From CAYQPF01 sp964419225 (lineage in GTDB: Bacteria > Cloacimonadota > Cloacimonadia > Cloacimonadales > CAYQPF01), in NCBI GenBank assembly GCA_964419225.1, contig CAYQPF010000081.1:1-22992 (forward strand): a DNA stretch of 22,992 bases, read 5' to 3'. The notes below the pieces were generated by a model that worked only from the letters and a program-made list of their open reading frames with translations, was not told the DNA's origin and did not search any database. Position 1 is the stretch's first letter. Every line of letters starts with the position of its first letter. The position numbers and the translations under genes are program-made. Below, piece by piece: positions 1-8,153 of this stretch.

Positions 1-1
1 T

Positions 2-592
2 TATCAGCTTATGAATAATTTCCCTAAAGCTCTGGAAGTCTTTCTGGAGGAAAGGGAAGTCGCGGAAAAAATGGCTAATGAAAGGCTAATGAATATTTCT
101 GATTGCCATATGAGCGGTGTATATTTTCAATTAAAGGATTTTAATAAAGCACTGGAGTATAATGATAAAGCCTTGAAACTGTTTTCTATAGATCGGGACA
201 GAGTTAGTGCAGGTCAGACATTGGTTCTAAGAGCATGTATTTTGAATGGATTGGAACAATATGCGGAAGCACGTAAATATATCCAGGAAGGTTTGGAAGT
301 TGTTACTTCCATTGGAGCACTGAATCAAATTTTCCTTTGCCGTCTGTTAACAGCCAGAATAGATTATATTCAGTCAGAAACCGAAGAACAAAGGCAAAAA
401 GCGATTACCGATTTTGAAACCATTATCGCTGATTATCCTGAAGATTCTGAGGTTGCCAAAGTTTATGGAGATTTGTGGGTCCTTACAAAGAAAGAAGATT
501 ACCGTCAGAAGGCTAAAGAACTTTACACAAAACTGGCTATAGAGAATCCTTTAAGTAATTATAATTATGATATTGCAAATCTTGGTCTATAA
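2..592 (+). CDS. TPR-repeat protein, 5'-truncated by the window edge
   Basis: The reading frame is open from base 2. The first ATG at base 11 lies inside what reads as a TPR helix (NNFPKALEVFLEEREVAEKM), so the true start is probably outside the window. The visible part has helix pairs with the TPR pattern: a helix around QLKDFNKALEYNDKALKLF, then GLEQYAEARKYIQEGLEVV, then a C-terminal helical stretch with YRQKAKELYTKLAIENPLSNY. TPR arrays mediate protein-protein contacts. No catalytic domain is visible in this part, and what precedes it, possibly a kinase, cyclase or further repeats, cannot be known. It ends in TAA, 31 bases before the next gene on the same strand, so the two may be co-transcribed. 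The TPR call is firm; a more specific role is not supported. Confidence 0.85.
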   Translation, partial: YQLMNNFPKALEVFLEEREVAEKMANERLMNISDCHMSGVYFQLKDFNKALEYNDKALKLFSIDRDRVSAGQTLVLRACILNGLEQYAEARKYIQEGLEVVTSIGALNQIFLCRLLTARIDYIQSETEEQRQKAITDFETIIADYPEDSEVAKVYGDLWVLTKKEDYRQKAKELYTKLAIENPLSNYNYDIANLGL

Positions 593-623
593 GCAAAGAT
601 AAATCTACCCAGGAGGTCTTAAT

Positions 624-941
624 ATGAATTCACAAACAGGGAGTGGTTCCCATTCATTGCGTTTCAAAATTCTTTTCTTTATTCTGATTTTGCTTGCCTT
701 AACAGCTTGTGTACCTCGCGATGGTGCCAGTAATGCAGATCATCCTGCCGGTTTTTTCTGGGGTGTCTGGCATGGTTGGATAGCTCCGATATCATTGATC
801 ATCAGTTGGTTCAAACCGTCACTAAGCATCTATGAGCCATACAACACCGGTTTCTGGTACAATTTTGGTTTCTATATCTCCATTATTGCCGGTTTTGGCA
901 GTCTTTCTTTAACAAGGAGAAAGTATAAAGAGAAATGCTGA
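624..941 (+). CDS. Small membrane lipoprotein, family unknown
   Basis: This 105-aa protein has a strong ribosome site (AGGAGG at 611) ahead of its ATG. The N-terminus has a basic segment (SLRFK), a hydrophobic core and a lipobox LTAC with the acceptor cysteine at about residue 29. Two further hydrophobic, aromatic-rich segments follow (FFWGVWHGWIAPISLIISWF, and one beginning WYNFGFYISIIAG), and the protein ends in a basic tail with RRKYKEKC. It would therefore be an inner-membrane lipoprotein or a small multi-pass membrane protein. I have a weak recollection of similar short proteins with an HPAGFxxGxWHGxIAP pattern in many bacteria, but I cannot name a function. It lies just downstream of the TPR gene. 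The gene is convincing from its ribosome site and signal; its role is unknown. Confidence 0.8.
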   Translation: MNSQTGSGSHSLRFKILFFILILLALTACVPRDGASNADHPAGFFWGVWHGWIAPISLIISWFKPSLSIYEPYNTGFWYNFGFYISIIAGFGSLSLTRRKYKEKC

Positions 942-1338
942 GGAATGAATCTCCAGAATTCCCTTTCTTAATGTTCTTTATCCACAGAAAGACGCAGAAG
1001 AACACAGATTAGGGAGAAACATAAGTAATTCTTCTGGGCAAAAGAGATCAAGATCAGTAGATTCTGTTCTTGATTCCATTCAACTCTCGATGGGAGATGA
1101 CGCAGCTTGCATCATTGTTATAAAGAGCCTGGCAGGCTCTTCTCCCAAGAAAGGTTCTTTTTTCACTCCCTTCTCTTTGTAAGAAAGGGGTCGGGGGTGA
1201 GTTATTGGTCCAATCTAACCCCTAAAACATAGTGCCAAAGCCTAACACCTTCTCCTTGTATTATTTGTGATCATTTGTTTCCCATTTGTGCCCATTTGTG
1301 GTTACTCTCGAAAAGCACCTGAGTAGTTACACTTATCT
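942..1338. other. Gene-free spacer with degenerate repeats and hairpins
   Basis: No coding region was found in these roughly 400 bases between the convergent lipoprotein and SWIM genes. Near 969-1000 there is a CCACAGAAAGACGCAGAA / GAACACAGATT type sequence. At 1264-1305 there is an inverted-orientation relative (reverse strand reads ACCACAAATGGGCACAAATG). Both resemble the CACAAA-rich stretch at 19527-19556. A hairpin-rich block occupies 1091-1200 and is listed separately. No clear T-tract intrinsic terminator was recognised for either flanking gene. Confidence 0.6.
1091..1200. repeat. Hairpin-rich, REP-like intergenic block
   Basis: Two structures lie side by side. In the first, TGGGAGA (1091-1097) can pair with TCTCCCA (1141-1147), enclosing a near-perfect inner palindrome AAGAGCCTG / CAGGCTCTT (1123-1131 and 1133-1141) that competes for the last bases. 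In the second, TCACTCCC (1163-1170) can pair with GGGGGTGA (1193-1200, one G-T), with an inner pairing of CCCTTCT and AGAAAGGG. The second hairpin resembles the C-rich/G-rich palindromes common between genes in many bacteria. No long T-tract follows either stem, so terminator function is doubtful. It may be a dispersed palindromic element or a structured RNA fragment; only recurrence elsewhere in the genome would tell. Confidence 0.4.
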
Positions 1339-2481
1339 TCAGAAGCAACCTTCCGGGTTTTCTGATTTGTGAACGTTTTTTTTCTTCTTACTTGATTTGA
1401 CAGGCTTGAAATGTTTCTGGTATTTCTCCATCAGTTTATCGGCTCTCTCATGTTTATTCTGGTTGATCAAATACGTCACTTGGAAATGCACAATAGAGGA
1501 TACCAGTTCCGGATCTGCCTTTCTGATCAGTTTCTCCATTATGCCAAAAAACTTGTCTTCCTGATGTTGGGACAAGATAACCATTTCAGTTAATTTTAGC
1601 AAATCTTCCACTTTCTCTAAAATGAATTGTTCATTACTCAGCAGGTTCGTAGCCCACAAAAAGATATCATGTTTCTCAATATCCGATGCTGACTTGGCGA
1701 TATCATAAAGCAAATTCCTAAGAATCGGGACGTATTTACTCAGCATATATGCTTCTGTTTTATCGTATGCACTATTATCGATCCAGCCGTATTCTTCATA
1801 TTCATAGGAATACTCATAGGCTGATTTCAAACTCTGTAAATGTTGGTAAATTTCTTCAGAGAGATATTTGCACAAGAGCCATGCTTTCCTAAAATCTCCT
1901 TTGTTGAAAATCCTTAGAATTTCTTCCAATAACTTATCAAGATTAGAATACAATGTATCCTTCGAAGGGTTTTGAATAAAGATCTCTTTAACAATTCTCA
2001 AATATGTTTTATTCACCTTCTCATCGAATTTATCCAGGAAGTGCAGAACCAGGTTTGTGTGCAATTCCGGAAACATGGTTATTTGCTTATGTAAAAACAA
2101 TTCTAACTCTTCTTTAGTACTATTGGCGAAAATTACATTCGCATCCTTATCCCTATTATCAAAATAACTTATAACGCCTTTGCCTTTCTTGACAGGTTTG
2201 ACAAGATCCCTTGCTGTTAAAGCTACTGCTGCGATATGCCTGCAAAAACTTTTATCGTCATGACAAGTGCATGACCAGTCTGTGATACTTTCTTTATCAT
2301 AGAACAGGGTAACTGTTAGGGCAAGGTTCTCTTCATAATCTGTAACATCATACAGTCCTTTCCAGAAAAAACTTCCCTGTATTATTTCTGCCACGTAAAA
2401 ACTATGATAGTCGTGTTTCCCTTTTCTCATTATATGAGGGGGAATGGTCTTGATAAATTTATCCAACATTTCTAAGGTCAA
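1339..2481 (-). CDS. SWIM zinc-finger protein
   Basis: This 380-aa protein carries a SWIM zinc-binding motif CxCx(n)CxH near residues 71-82 (WSCTCHDDKSFCRHIAAVAL). It follows a short N-terminal beta-rich segment (FYVAEIIQGSFFWKGLYDV), as is usual in bacterial SWIM proteins. The remaining roughly 270 residues are helical and charged, ending in a lysine-rich tail (KPVKSSKKKKNVHKSENP). SWIM domains bind DNA or proteins and in bacteria often sit beside SNF2 helicases or MoxR/VWA genes, but none is present here. The longest frame begins with TTG at 2481, with GGAG five bases upstream; ATG at 2469 is the alternative. The TTG overlaps the stop of a possible 20-codon ORF (TTGA), so it may be translated by coupling to the upstream paralog operon. 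The specific function is unknown. Confidence 0.8.
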   Translation of the reverse strand: MTLEMLDKFIKTIPPHIMRKGKHDYHSFYVAEIIQGSFFWKGLYDVTDYEENLALTVTLFYDKESITDWSCTCHDDKSFCRHIAAVALTARDLVKPVKKGKGVISYFDNRDKDANVIFANSTKEELELFLHKQITMFPELHTNLVLHFLDKFDEKVNKTYLRIVKEIFIQNPSKDTLYSNLDKLLEEILRIFNKGDFRKAWLLCKYLSEEIYQHLQSLKSAYEYSYEYEEYGWIDNSAYDKTEAYMLSKYVPILRNLLYDIAKSASDIEKHDIFLWATNLLSNEQFILEKVEDLLKLTEMVILSQHQEDKFFGIMEKLIRKADPELVSSIVHFQVTYLINQNKHERADKLMEKYQKHFKPVKSSKKKKNVHKSENPEGCF

Positions 2482-2540
2482 ATTCTCTCCGCACAGTTGA
2501 TTTGTTTATTCAATGATTTTTTTTGAAAAATGTTTTCCAT
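2478..2540 (-). CDS. Possible 20-aa coupled leader ORF
   Basis: A GGGAGAG ribosome-like site directly follows the stop codon of the 2549-4141 gene. Shortly after it, an ATG at 2540 opens a 20-codon frame (MENIFQKKSL..., ending CAERI). Its TGA stop (2480-2478) overlaps the TTG start of the SWIM gene in a TTGA arrangement. The TAG-GGAGA stop/ribosome-site junction also occurs at the ends of the two upstream paralogs, so the ribosome site could simply be inherited from that repeated 3' end. The peptide has no recognisable features. It may serve only to couple translation, or may not be made at all. Confidence 0.25.
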   Translation of the reverse strand: MENIFQKKSLNKQINCAERI

Positions 2541-2542
2541 AA

Positions 2543-2740
2543 CTCTCCCTAAAACGCAATCCCTATCGAAACAAAAGGTGAACTTTTATGATAAACTTTC
2601 AGCTTCGAAAAATCGATATCAGAATATTGCTGCCCCTCCGGGGCTGTCTTATCATACCATTTGGCTTTATCTATCGAAGACTTGAGAAGTTCATAACCTG
2701 CTTTGACTTCAAGGTTATAATGACTCCAAATTTTGATTCT
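2543..2740 (-). repeat. 3' coding segment shared by three paralogs
   Basis: The last 120 or so bases of paralog 1 (2543-2663) recur with few changes at the ends of paralog 2 (from 4151) and paralog 3 (from 5675), including the stop codon and the GGGAG that follows it. Paralogs 1 and 3 stay close out to about 2740. Upstream of this the sequences diverge strongly. The pattern of near-identical ends around divergent middles suggests gene conversion or recent segmental exchange rather than uniform divergence. Confidence 0.7.
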
Positions 2741-4141
2741 GTTATTCAGAGACAAGGTTAGACCAAACATTACATTGTTGTGCTCAGATCTTAGTTTCTG
2801 ATTACTATTTTCAGTATTGTAAACATTTGTTAACCAGGAGTAGTAGGTCTGACAGCTGAGATCAGAATTGAACTGATGTTTATCAATTAGAGGATGTCGG
2901 TAGCCAAGATTAACTAAATACAATATTGCATATTTATTCTTATAATCCCAACGTAGTTTCGGAAGAATACCCAAAATATAATTATTCGCCTTTGTATCTT
3001 TACGATTATTTAATCCCTGTATTTCCCATAATCCCGGGAATTCTAAGAATGAATTTTCCTTTGTGGCAAGGTATTGACCATAACTTAGCATACTATGAAT
3101 ATCATTGTTTTGACTACGACCTCTATATTGGGTAGTGTTTGGTTGGAAAAAAGACAACGAATGCAAAGCACTGTAATAAGTGAAACGCGATATTGGTTTC
3201 AATTTCTCTTCTAAAATTAACTGTCCGTTTTTCTTAATAATTACAGTTCTAAACGGAAAACTATGATAGTAGTAATAGAAATATCTTGTAGAATTCTTAG
3301 GAAGAACTCGCTTATAAGGTTCAACAAAAGTAGAATCTATATGAACAAATTTGTTAGATAACTCAATTTTGTCGTTTTGTTGGACTTCTAATTCCATTTT
3401 CCACTCGTAACACTCATAGTTTTCTGTTGTAGTAATAATATACTTACCTGTATTAATTTGTTCTTCAACTCCTTTGGTGAGATACAAGTCCTTATCCGGG
3501 GTTATTATTTTAAAGCTGTTATAATTATCACTATAATCACTATCAAAAATGATGGTCCCCCAAGGTTTTGCTCTATCATAGGGAAGACTGATATGTGGAG
3601 TGATATTCAAGTGATATTTTTTCCCCCGTGTTATTTTTTCAGGAAAGGTATATAGAAGGGTAGTATAATGGTTGGCCTTAACTGTTATTGATTTTGTTTC
3701 AAATGGAATAAGAAAATGGTATTCTCTAGTTTGTTTTTTCCATGGTTTCAGTATTGCTTTTTCTTCTTTTTTAACGACCTCTGTATCTTCTTTTAAGGGT
3801 AAGTACATATTCAGTATTGTTTTACTGTTTTTTACTTCTGAGGGAATTGGATTGTTTTCCCCCCAACTGTAAATGAAGTTATTTTTAAATCCCCAAAGTA
3901 TGGAGCATTTTTCTTCAAAATGGGGATATGCTCCTTCAATTTCGAAAGAGTCAATTTCTGTTTCAATAAATAAATTTGCACAAGAGTCACTCATGATTTC
4001 ACTATCAGAGGAGAATTCATCATCACCTAAATCAAATATTAAACTCATAGAACAGAATATTTGTATATAAGCTGACATTATTGTTATAACTAACAGCAAC
4101 TTGTGAAAATTTATAAATTCCCAAACTTTCTTTTTTATCAT
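2549..4141 (-). CDS. Secreted beta-rich protein, likely outer-membrane barrel (paralog 1)
   Basis: This 530-aa protein is the first of three paralogs in this block. Its N-terminus is hydrophobic (LLLVITIMSAYIQIF) and could act as a signal, but it differs from the N-terminus shared by the other two. An N-terminal region of beta-strand character contains the family motif SDSCANLFIE, then a TRGKKYHLNITPHISLPYD block. The middle has a TQYRG motif. The C-terminal part alternates aromatic and polar residues (IKIWSHYNLEVKAGYELL) and ends in SSPFVSIGIAF, a terminal Phe typical of outer-membrane barrel proteins. A ribosome site GGGAGAG overlaps the stop region of the preceding paralog 15 bases upstream, so the genes form one operon read leftwards. 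Function is unknown. The C-terminal coding region is almost identical to the other copies. Confidence 0.75.
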   Translation of the reverse strand: MIKKKVWEFINFHKLLLVITIMSAYIQIFCSMSLIFDLGDDEFSSDSEIMSDSCANLFIETEIDSFEIEGAYPHFEEKCSILWGFKNNFIYSWGENNPIPSEVKNSKTILNMYLPLKEDTEVVKKEEKAILKPWKKQTREYHFLIPFETKSITVKANHYTTLLYTFPEKITRGKKYHLNITPHISLPYDRAKPWGTIIFDSDYSDNYNSFKIITPDKDLYLTKGVEEQINTGKYIITTTENYECYEWKMELEVQQNDKIELSNKFVHIDSTFVEPYKRVLPKNSTRYFYYYYHSFPFRTVIIKKNGQLILEEKLKPISRFTYYSALHSLSFFQPNTTQYRGRSQNNDIHSMLSYGQYLATKENSFLEFPGLWEIQGLNNRKDTKANNYILGILPKLRWDYKNKYAILYLVNLGYRHPLIDKHQFNSDLSCQTYYSWLTNVYNTENSNQKLRSEHNNVMFGLTLSLNNRIKIWSHYNLEVKAGYELLKSSIDKAKWYDKTAPEGQQYSDIDFSKLKVYHKSSPFVSIGIAF

Positions 4142-4156
4142 TCTATATCACTCTCC

Positions 4157-5645
4157 CTAAAATGCAATCCCTATCGAAACAAAAGGTGAACTTTTATGAT
4201 ACACTTTCAATTTCGAAAAATCAATGTTAGAGTATTGCTGCCCCTCCGGGGCTGTCTTATCATACCATTTGGCATTATCAAGAAATGATTTGAAAAGTTC
4301 AAAACCTATGTTGATCTCAAAATCATAATGATTCCATATTTTAACTGAACTGTTTAAAGATAAAGTAAGACCATAAATATCGGGTAAATTCTTAACTTTT
4401 ATTTTTTGATTTGCATTGTTTTTATTAGATATGGGGGAGAAAAAAGCATAACTTACATAACATTGTAAAGTTGATTGAAAGTAATAGCTTTCCAATAATA
4501 CTTCCTCATCACCGATTTCTCCCAAATACAATATACAGTATTTGTTGTTATAATCCCAACGAAGTTTAGGGAGGAATCCAATACTAAATCCATCTTTATG
4601 AATATCCTTATAAACAGGTAGTTCCAGAAAATTAACAGAGGTGGTTTGAACAAAATTGCAAAAACATTCTAAGTTTTCTGAATACGGTCCTCTACTGTCA
4701 ATTGAGTTTGGGAAAAAAAGAGTAGGGAAAAACAAAATGCTGTTAATTTTCCCCTTCTCATTTTTGCTTAAGATCTGCTTCATGTACAACCTGACCATTT
4801 CTTTTAACTACGACAGTTTCAATTTCAATGTCAAGTGTATCTATAAATAATATTCGTGTCATAAACTTTTTAAAAAATGGTATTTTGACTGTGGAGAATT
4901 TGTTAGATAACTCAATTTTGTCACCGGCAGCGATTTCTATTTTGTACTCCCAAGGAAAAGACCACCAAGGAGAAACAGATAAAGTATATTTTCCAGGATT
5001 AATTTTTTCTTCCATATCTTTTCTTAAGTAGTATTCATAATCTTTCAATTCTATTTTAAAATTAAGATCAGTATCCAAGTAGTCACAGGAAAAAATTATT
5101 GAAGCAGATTCTTTAGATGTGTCAAACGGTAAACGAAAATGTGGAAACAACCTGAGATTATAACTTTTCCCGGGATTGATACCATCAGGAAAAATGCATG
5201 TTAAGGGTTCGAAATCTGGTGCAGATAGTTCTATTGAGCGTGTTCCAAATGGTATATAAAATGTATGTAATACAAATTGAGGCCCTAGTTCTGAATTGAT
5301 TCCCTTCTGTGATGTAAACATTATTGTTTTGTTAATCAATTTATCACTAGAATTGTTGGCAGATATACTGTTTTTAAGTTGATGACAGTTATTCCTACTA
5401 ACACCTGGTCTATCAGCTAAACCCCAAATAGATTTTATTAAATACCCGCCTTTTATGCTAATTGAATTCAAAGATGGCTTCGTTTCAATGTATAATACTG
5501 CACAAGAATCGTTTACTGATCTGTAATCTATATTCGCCCTATTATCCTCAGCATCATGATAAATATAGGTGTTCTTTGTTTGTGAAAACATGTTTAAACT
5601 GACCAATAAGAACCCAAAAATCAAAATAATCCTGCTAATATTCAT
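4157..5645 (-). pseudogene. Frameshifted paralog 2 of the secreted beta-rich family
   Basis: Two overlapping frames together make one full-length family member. Bases 5645-4758 encode a signal peptide (MNISRIILIFGFLLVSLNMF), NDSCAVLYIE and the PGKSYNLRLFPHFRLPFD block, then stop after VVVKRNGQVVHEADLKQK. The downstream frame (about 4770-4157) continues with the matching middle region and ends in the family tail SSPFVSIGIAF. Alignment by eye with paralog 1 puts the break at the run of five A (minus strand, 4765-4761) just before the TGA. Removing one A joins the frames without loss and gives a protein of about 500 aa. A sequencing error, a true inactivating mutation or slippery expression are all possible. 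The upstream ribosome site is good (AAGGAG), and 33 bases separate it from paralog 3. Confidence 0.75.
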
Positions 5646-5678
5646 AATTCTCCTTTAATTCTTATGTTATTTATCTCC

Positions 5679-7253
5679 CTAAAACGCGATCCCTATCGAA
5701 ACAAATGGTGAACTTTTATGATACACTTTCAGCTTTGAAAAATCAACATCTGAATATTGCTGTCCCTCCGGGGCTGTCTTATCATACCATTTGGCATTAT
5801 CTATTGAAGACTTGAGAAGCTCATAACCTGCTTTGACTTCCAGGTTATAATGACTCCAAATTTTGAAGGAATTGTTGAAGGATAAACTTAATCCGGTTAA
5901 ATCAATAAAATGCTTTGTTTGGTCTTCTAATTGTTGATTTTTGTTTTTATGATTATAAACATTAGAATAACATGCCAGGTAGCCTACAAAATTTATATCT
6001 GATTTTATTGAATACTTGTTTATTAGGGATTGATGGTAACCTAAATTTAGTAAGTGCCAAATAGAATAGTTATTTTTAACATCCCAAAGTACTTTAGGAA
6101 GAAATCCCTGAACCAAAGTTAGCTTTGGAAAAAAAGAGCTACCTCCTCCAATATTCTCATACATTAGTGGAAACTCATAAAAAGTATTCTCCCGGGTTTT
6201 GATATAGTGAGCATAATTTAAATAATTGTAAGCATGTTCATAATACCCTCTATACTGAGTTGCAGAGGTATTTAAAACTGAAAAAACTGGTATCATGCTA
6301 TATATAGTGACATTGGTACGTGGCATTAATCGACTTTTCGAAATGATGCTTCCATTTCGCTTGAGAACTGCAGTTCGAAACTCAAATTTTTTAAATTGCT
6401 GAAAGGGAAGAAACTCGTGGTATTTAGTAAGATATTGTTCAACGGATGGTAATTTGACGACTTCAAACTTGTTTGAGATTTCTATTTGATCACCAGGTTT
6501 GATTTCAATTTCCTTAAACCATTTATAGTAATCTGTCTGATTAGACAAACTTATGACATATTTTCCAGACTTTGTTATGACCTTAATTTCATCAAACAAA
6601 GTTATATTTTGACCGTCGTGATTTATTATATATCCGAATGTTTCATCATTACTATTTAATCTTAATTGTATGCCATCATGATAGTTAAGAAGTAGTGACT
6701 GTTGAGTTTCGTAATTACTTTTGAAAATAATGATTGCAGTTGCTTGGGAAGAATCTACATGAGGCCAATAGTAAGAAGACAACATTATTTGATATTGATT
6801 TTTGGGTTTTATTTTGTTTGGAAAAACAATGGTAATTGGCTTATAGTTTTTACATGAGATTCGAATTGTTTTTGTATTAAGAGGTATAGAGTAGTTGTTT
6901 ATTGTTTCCTCTGGGTCCGGAATTAGTACACTTGAGGAAGTAGTCATGAAAAAACTGTTTTTGAATGCACAACTATCTACACAGGGGTATTCTCCGTCAT
7001 CTAGAGTGAAAACTATTTCCCCGTTTGAAGTGATAGTATTTTTTTTAATATTCTCATATGCTACACTGACTTTAATAGGGCCAAAATTACTAATAATTTT
7101 TAAATTCGCACAAGAATCGTTTTCAGATTTGTAATCTGAATTCAGGCTGTGAATTTCAGCATCATGATAAATATAGGTGTTCTTTGTTTGTGAAAACATA
7201 TTCAAACTGACCATTAAGAACCCAAAAATCAAAAATATCTTACTATATTTCAT
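5679..7253 (-). CDS. Secreted beta-rich protein, likely outer-membrane barrel (paralog 3)
   Basis: This 524-aa protein is the first gene of the leftward paralog operon. It has a clear signal peptide (KIFLIFGFLMVSLNMFSQ, cleavage likely near FSQ-TK), almost identical to that of paralog 2 through the segment TKNTYIYHDAE. It then shows NDSCANLKI, a TKSGKYVISLSNQ / GDQIEISNKFEVV pair of beta-strand blocks, TQYRG in the middle and the shared C-terminal tail (IWSHYNLEVKAGYELL..., ending SSPFVSIGIAF). The GxYxIxxxxxx[YW]KxEIxxGDxIEISNKF segment is loosely reminiscent of PEGA-type surface domains, but I would not assign it. GGGAG precedes the ATG. The localisation is inferred from the signal and terminal Phe; no function is known. 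Confidence 0.78.
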   Translation of the reverse strand: MKYSKIFLIFGFLMVSLNMFSQTKNTYIYHDAEIHSLNSDYKSENDSCANLKIISNFGPIKVSVAYENIKKNTITSNGEIVFTLDDGEYPCVDSCAFKNSFFMTTSSSVLIPDPEETINNYSIPLNTKTIRISCKNYKPITIVFPNKIKPKNQYQIMLSSYYWPHVDSSQATAIIIFKSNYETQQSLLLNYHDGIQLRLNSNDETFGYIINHDGQNITLFDEIKVITKSGKYVISLSNQTDYYKWFKEIEIKPGDQIEISNKFEVVKLPSVEQYLTKYHEFLPFQQFKKFEFRTAVLKRNGSIISKSRLMPRTNVTIYSMIPVFSVLNTSATQYRGYYEHAYNYLNYAHYIKTRENTFYEFPLMYENIGGGSSFFPKLTLVQGFLPKVLWDVKNNYSIWHLLNLGYHQSLINKYSIKSDINFVGYLACYSNVYNHKNKNQQLEDQTKHFIDLTGLSLSFNNSFKIWSHYNLEVKAGYELLKSSIDNAKWYDKTAPEGQQYSDVDFSKLKVYHKSSPFVSIGIAF

Positions 7254-7259
7254 ATAACT

Positions 7260-7395
7260 CCCAATATCTGCTCAATACCAACTCACGACTCACACTGAAG
7301 ACTTATGACTCACTACTTTCTCCATCAGTGCTTATCTGCTAAATCTGTGCAGATCCGCGTTCTATTAAGCGTCCTTTTTCTCAATCCTCTAAATC
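7260..7395 (-). repeat. Inverted copy of the composite intergenic repeat
   Basis: Read on the minus strand, this spacer contains in order GAGGATTGAG, GGACGCTTAATAGAACGC (7374-7357), CACAGAT, GGAGAAAGT, and then spaced AGT heptamers (for example AGTCTTC, AGTCGTG; 7314-7281). The same modules in the same order, allowing for circular permutation, form the 130-bp tandem unit at 17645-17904. No gene lies here. It separates paralog 3 from the upstream barrel-like gene at 7402. Confidence 0.65.
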
Positions 7396-7401
7396 TTCGC
7401 C

Positions 7402-8073
7402 TTAATATCCGTAGCGGTATCCAAATGAAATTGCCAATCTGCCTGCTTTTTTGCCTGATTCTATGTTTGCTTCTTTCAATTTATCATACCTGTCGTAATA
7501 GCCGGAGTTGATGATATAAGCAAAATCGAGATCGAACCCGTTTCTTTTAGCTTTACCCCAGATCCATTGGTTCCGTAAGGAAATACTAAAGCCGGTAAAT
7601 ATTTTATCAATTTCCGGATCTTTTCCGTCTTCTTCTTTAAGTGTTATTCCATTAACACCCCAATTTAAACCAATTGAGGGCCTCCAGCATTTTTGAGTAT
7701 CGAAGGCGTATTGTCTGACACCCAGATGGAATCCACCAAAACCCAAACCTAGTTGTACAGCCTGTTTCTCGCTAAAATTGTAATCCGCATTCAGGCCCAA
7801 AGAACCATATTCGATTCCTAAGCCTGCACCGAACGACCCTTGACGGGGATATTCATCTGATTTTGTATAGAAAGTATCAATTTCATCCATGTTAAAAACA
7901 TAGACTGAATCTTCTTCCGTCTGGATTTTTATACTTTCTCCGGGTGAAATTTCGACAAATTTTCCCTTGATTTGTTTGCCGTTCTTTAACTGTACGACAT
8001 CATACTGTTTCATGGACCATAAATTGGAACATAAAACAAAAACAAGTGCGAATATTACTAAAAAGTATTTCAT
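7402..8073 (-). CDS. Small outer-membrane barrel-like protein with N-terminal beta domain
   Basis: This 223-aa protein has a signal peptide (FLVIFALVFVLCSNLW). A short beta domain follows with the pattern VQLKNGKQIKGKFVEISPG then IKIQTEEDSVYVFNMDEID, a recurrent N-terminal module in secreted proteins of the FCB group. The remaining roughly 140 residues are glycine/aromatic-rich strands (FGAGLGIEYGSLGLNADYNF, AVQLGLGFGGFHLGVRQYAF, AISFGYRYGY). They end in an aromatic residue as expected for a small outer-membrane barrel. The ATG at 8073 follows an ideal AGGAGG. It is likely monocistronic or leads the paralog operon, though a repeat-bearing spacer of 148 bases intervenes. The localisation call is fair; the function is unknown. 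Confidence 0.75.
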   Translation of the reverse strand: MKYFLVIFALVFVLCSNLWSMKQYDVVQLKNGKQIKGKFVEISPGESIKIQTEEDSVYVFNMDEIDTFYTKSDEYPRQGSFGAGLGIEYGSLGLNADYNFSEKQAVQLGLGFGGFHLGVRQYAFDTQKCWRPSIGLNWGVNGITLKEEDGKDPEIDKIFTGFSISLRNQWIWGKAKRNGFDLDFAYIINSGYYDRYDKLKEANIESGKKAGRLAISFGYRYGY

Positions 8074-8153
8074 TATAACCTCCTATTCTGATCAGAGTAC
8101 ATGTAATTAAAATCTGGTATTTGGCATAAATAGTCAAGAGATAAAATAAGGTG

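Noticed and set aside
1123..1146. Hairpin at 1123-1141 as the terminator of the lipoprotein gene
   Set aside because: It lies about 180 bases past the stop and is followed by CTCCCAAG rather than a T-tract.
4757..4770. Programmed ribosomal frameshift in paralog 2
   Set aside because: The A5 run lacks a classical slippery heptamer and no stimulatory structure was seen. The other paralogs are read without a shift, so a mutation or sequencing error is simpler.
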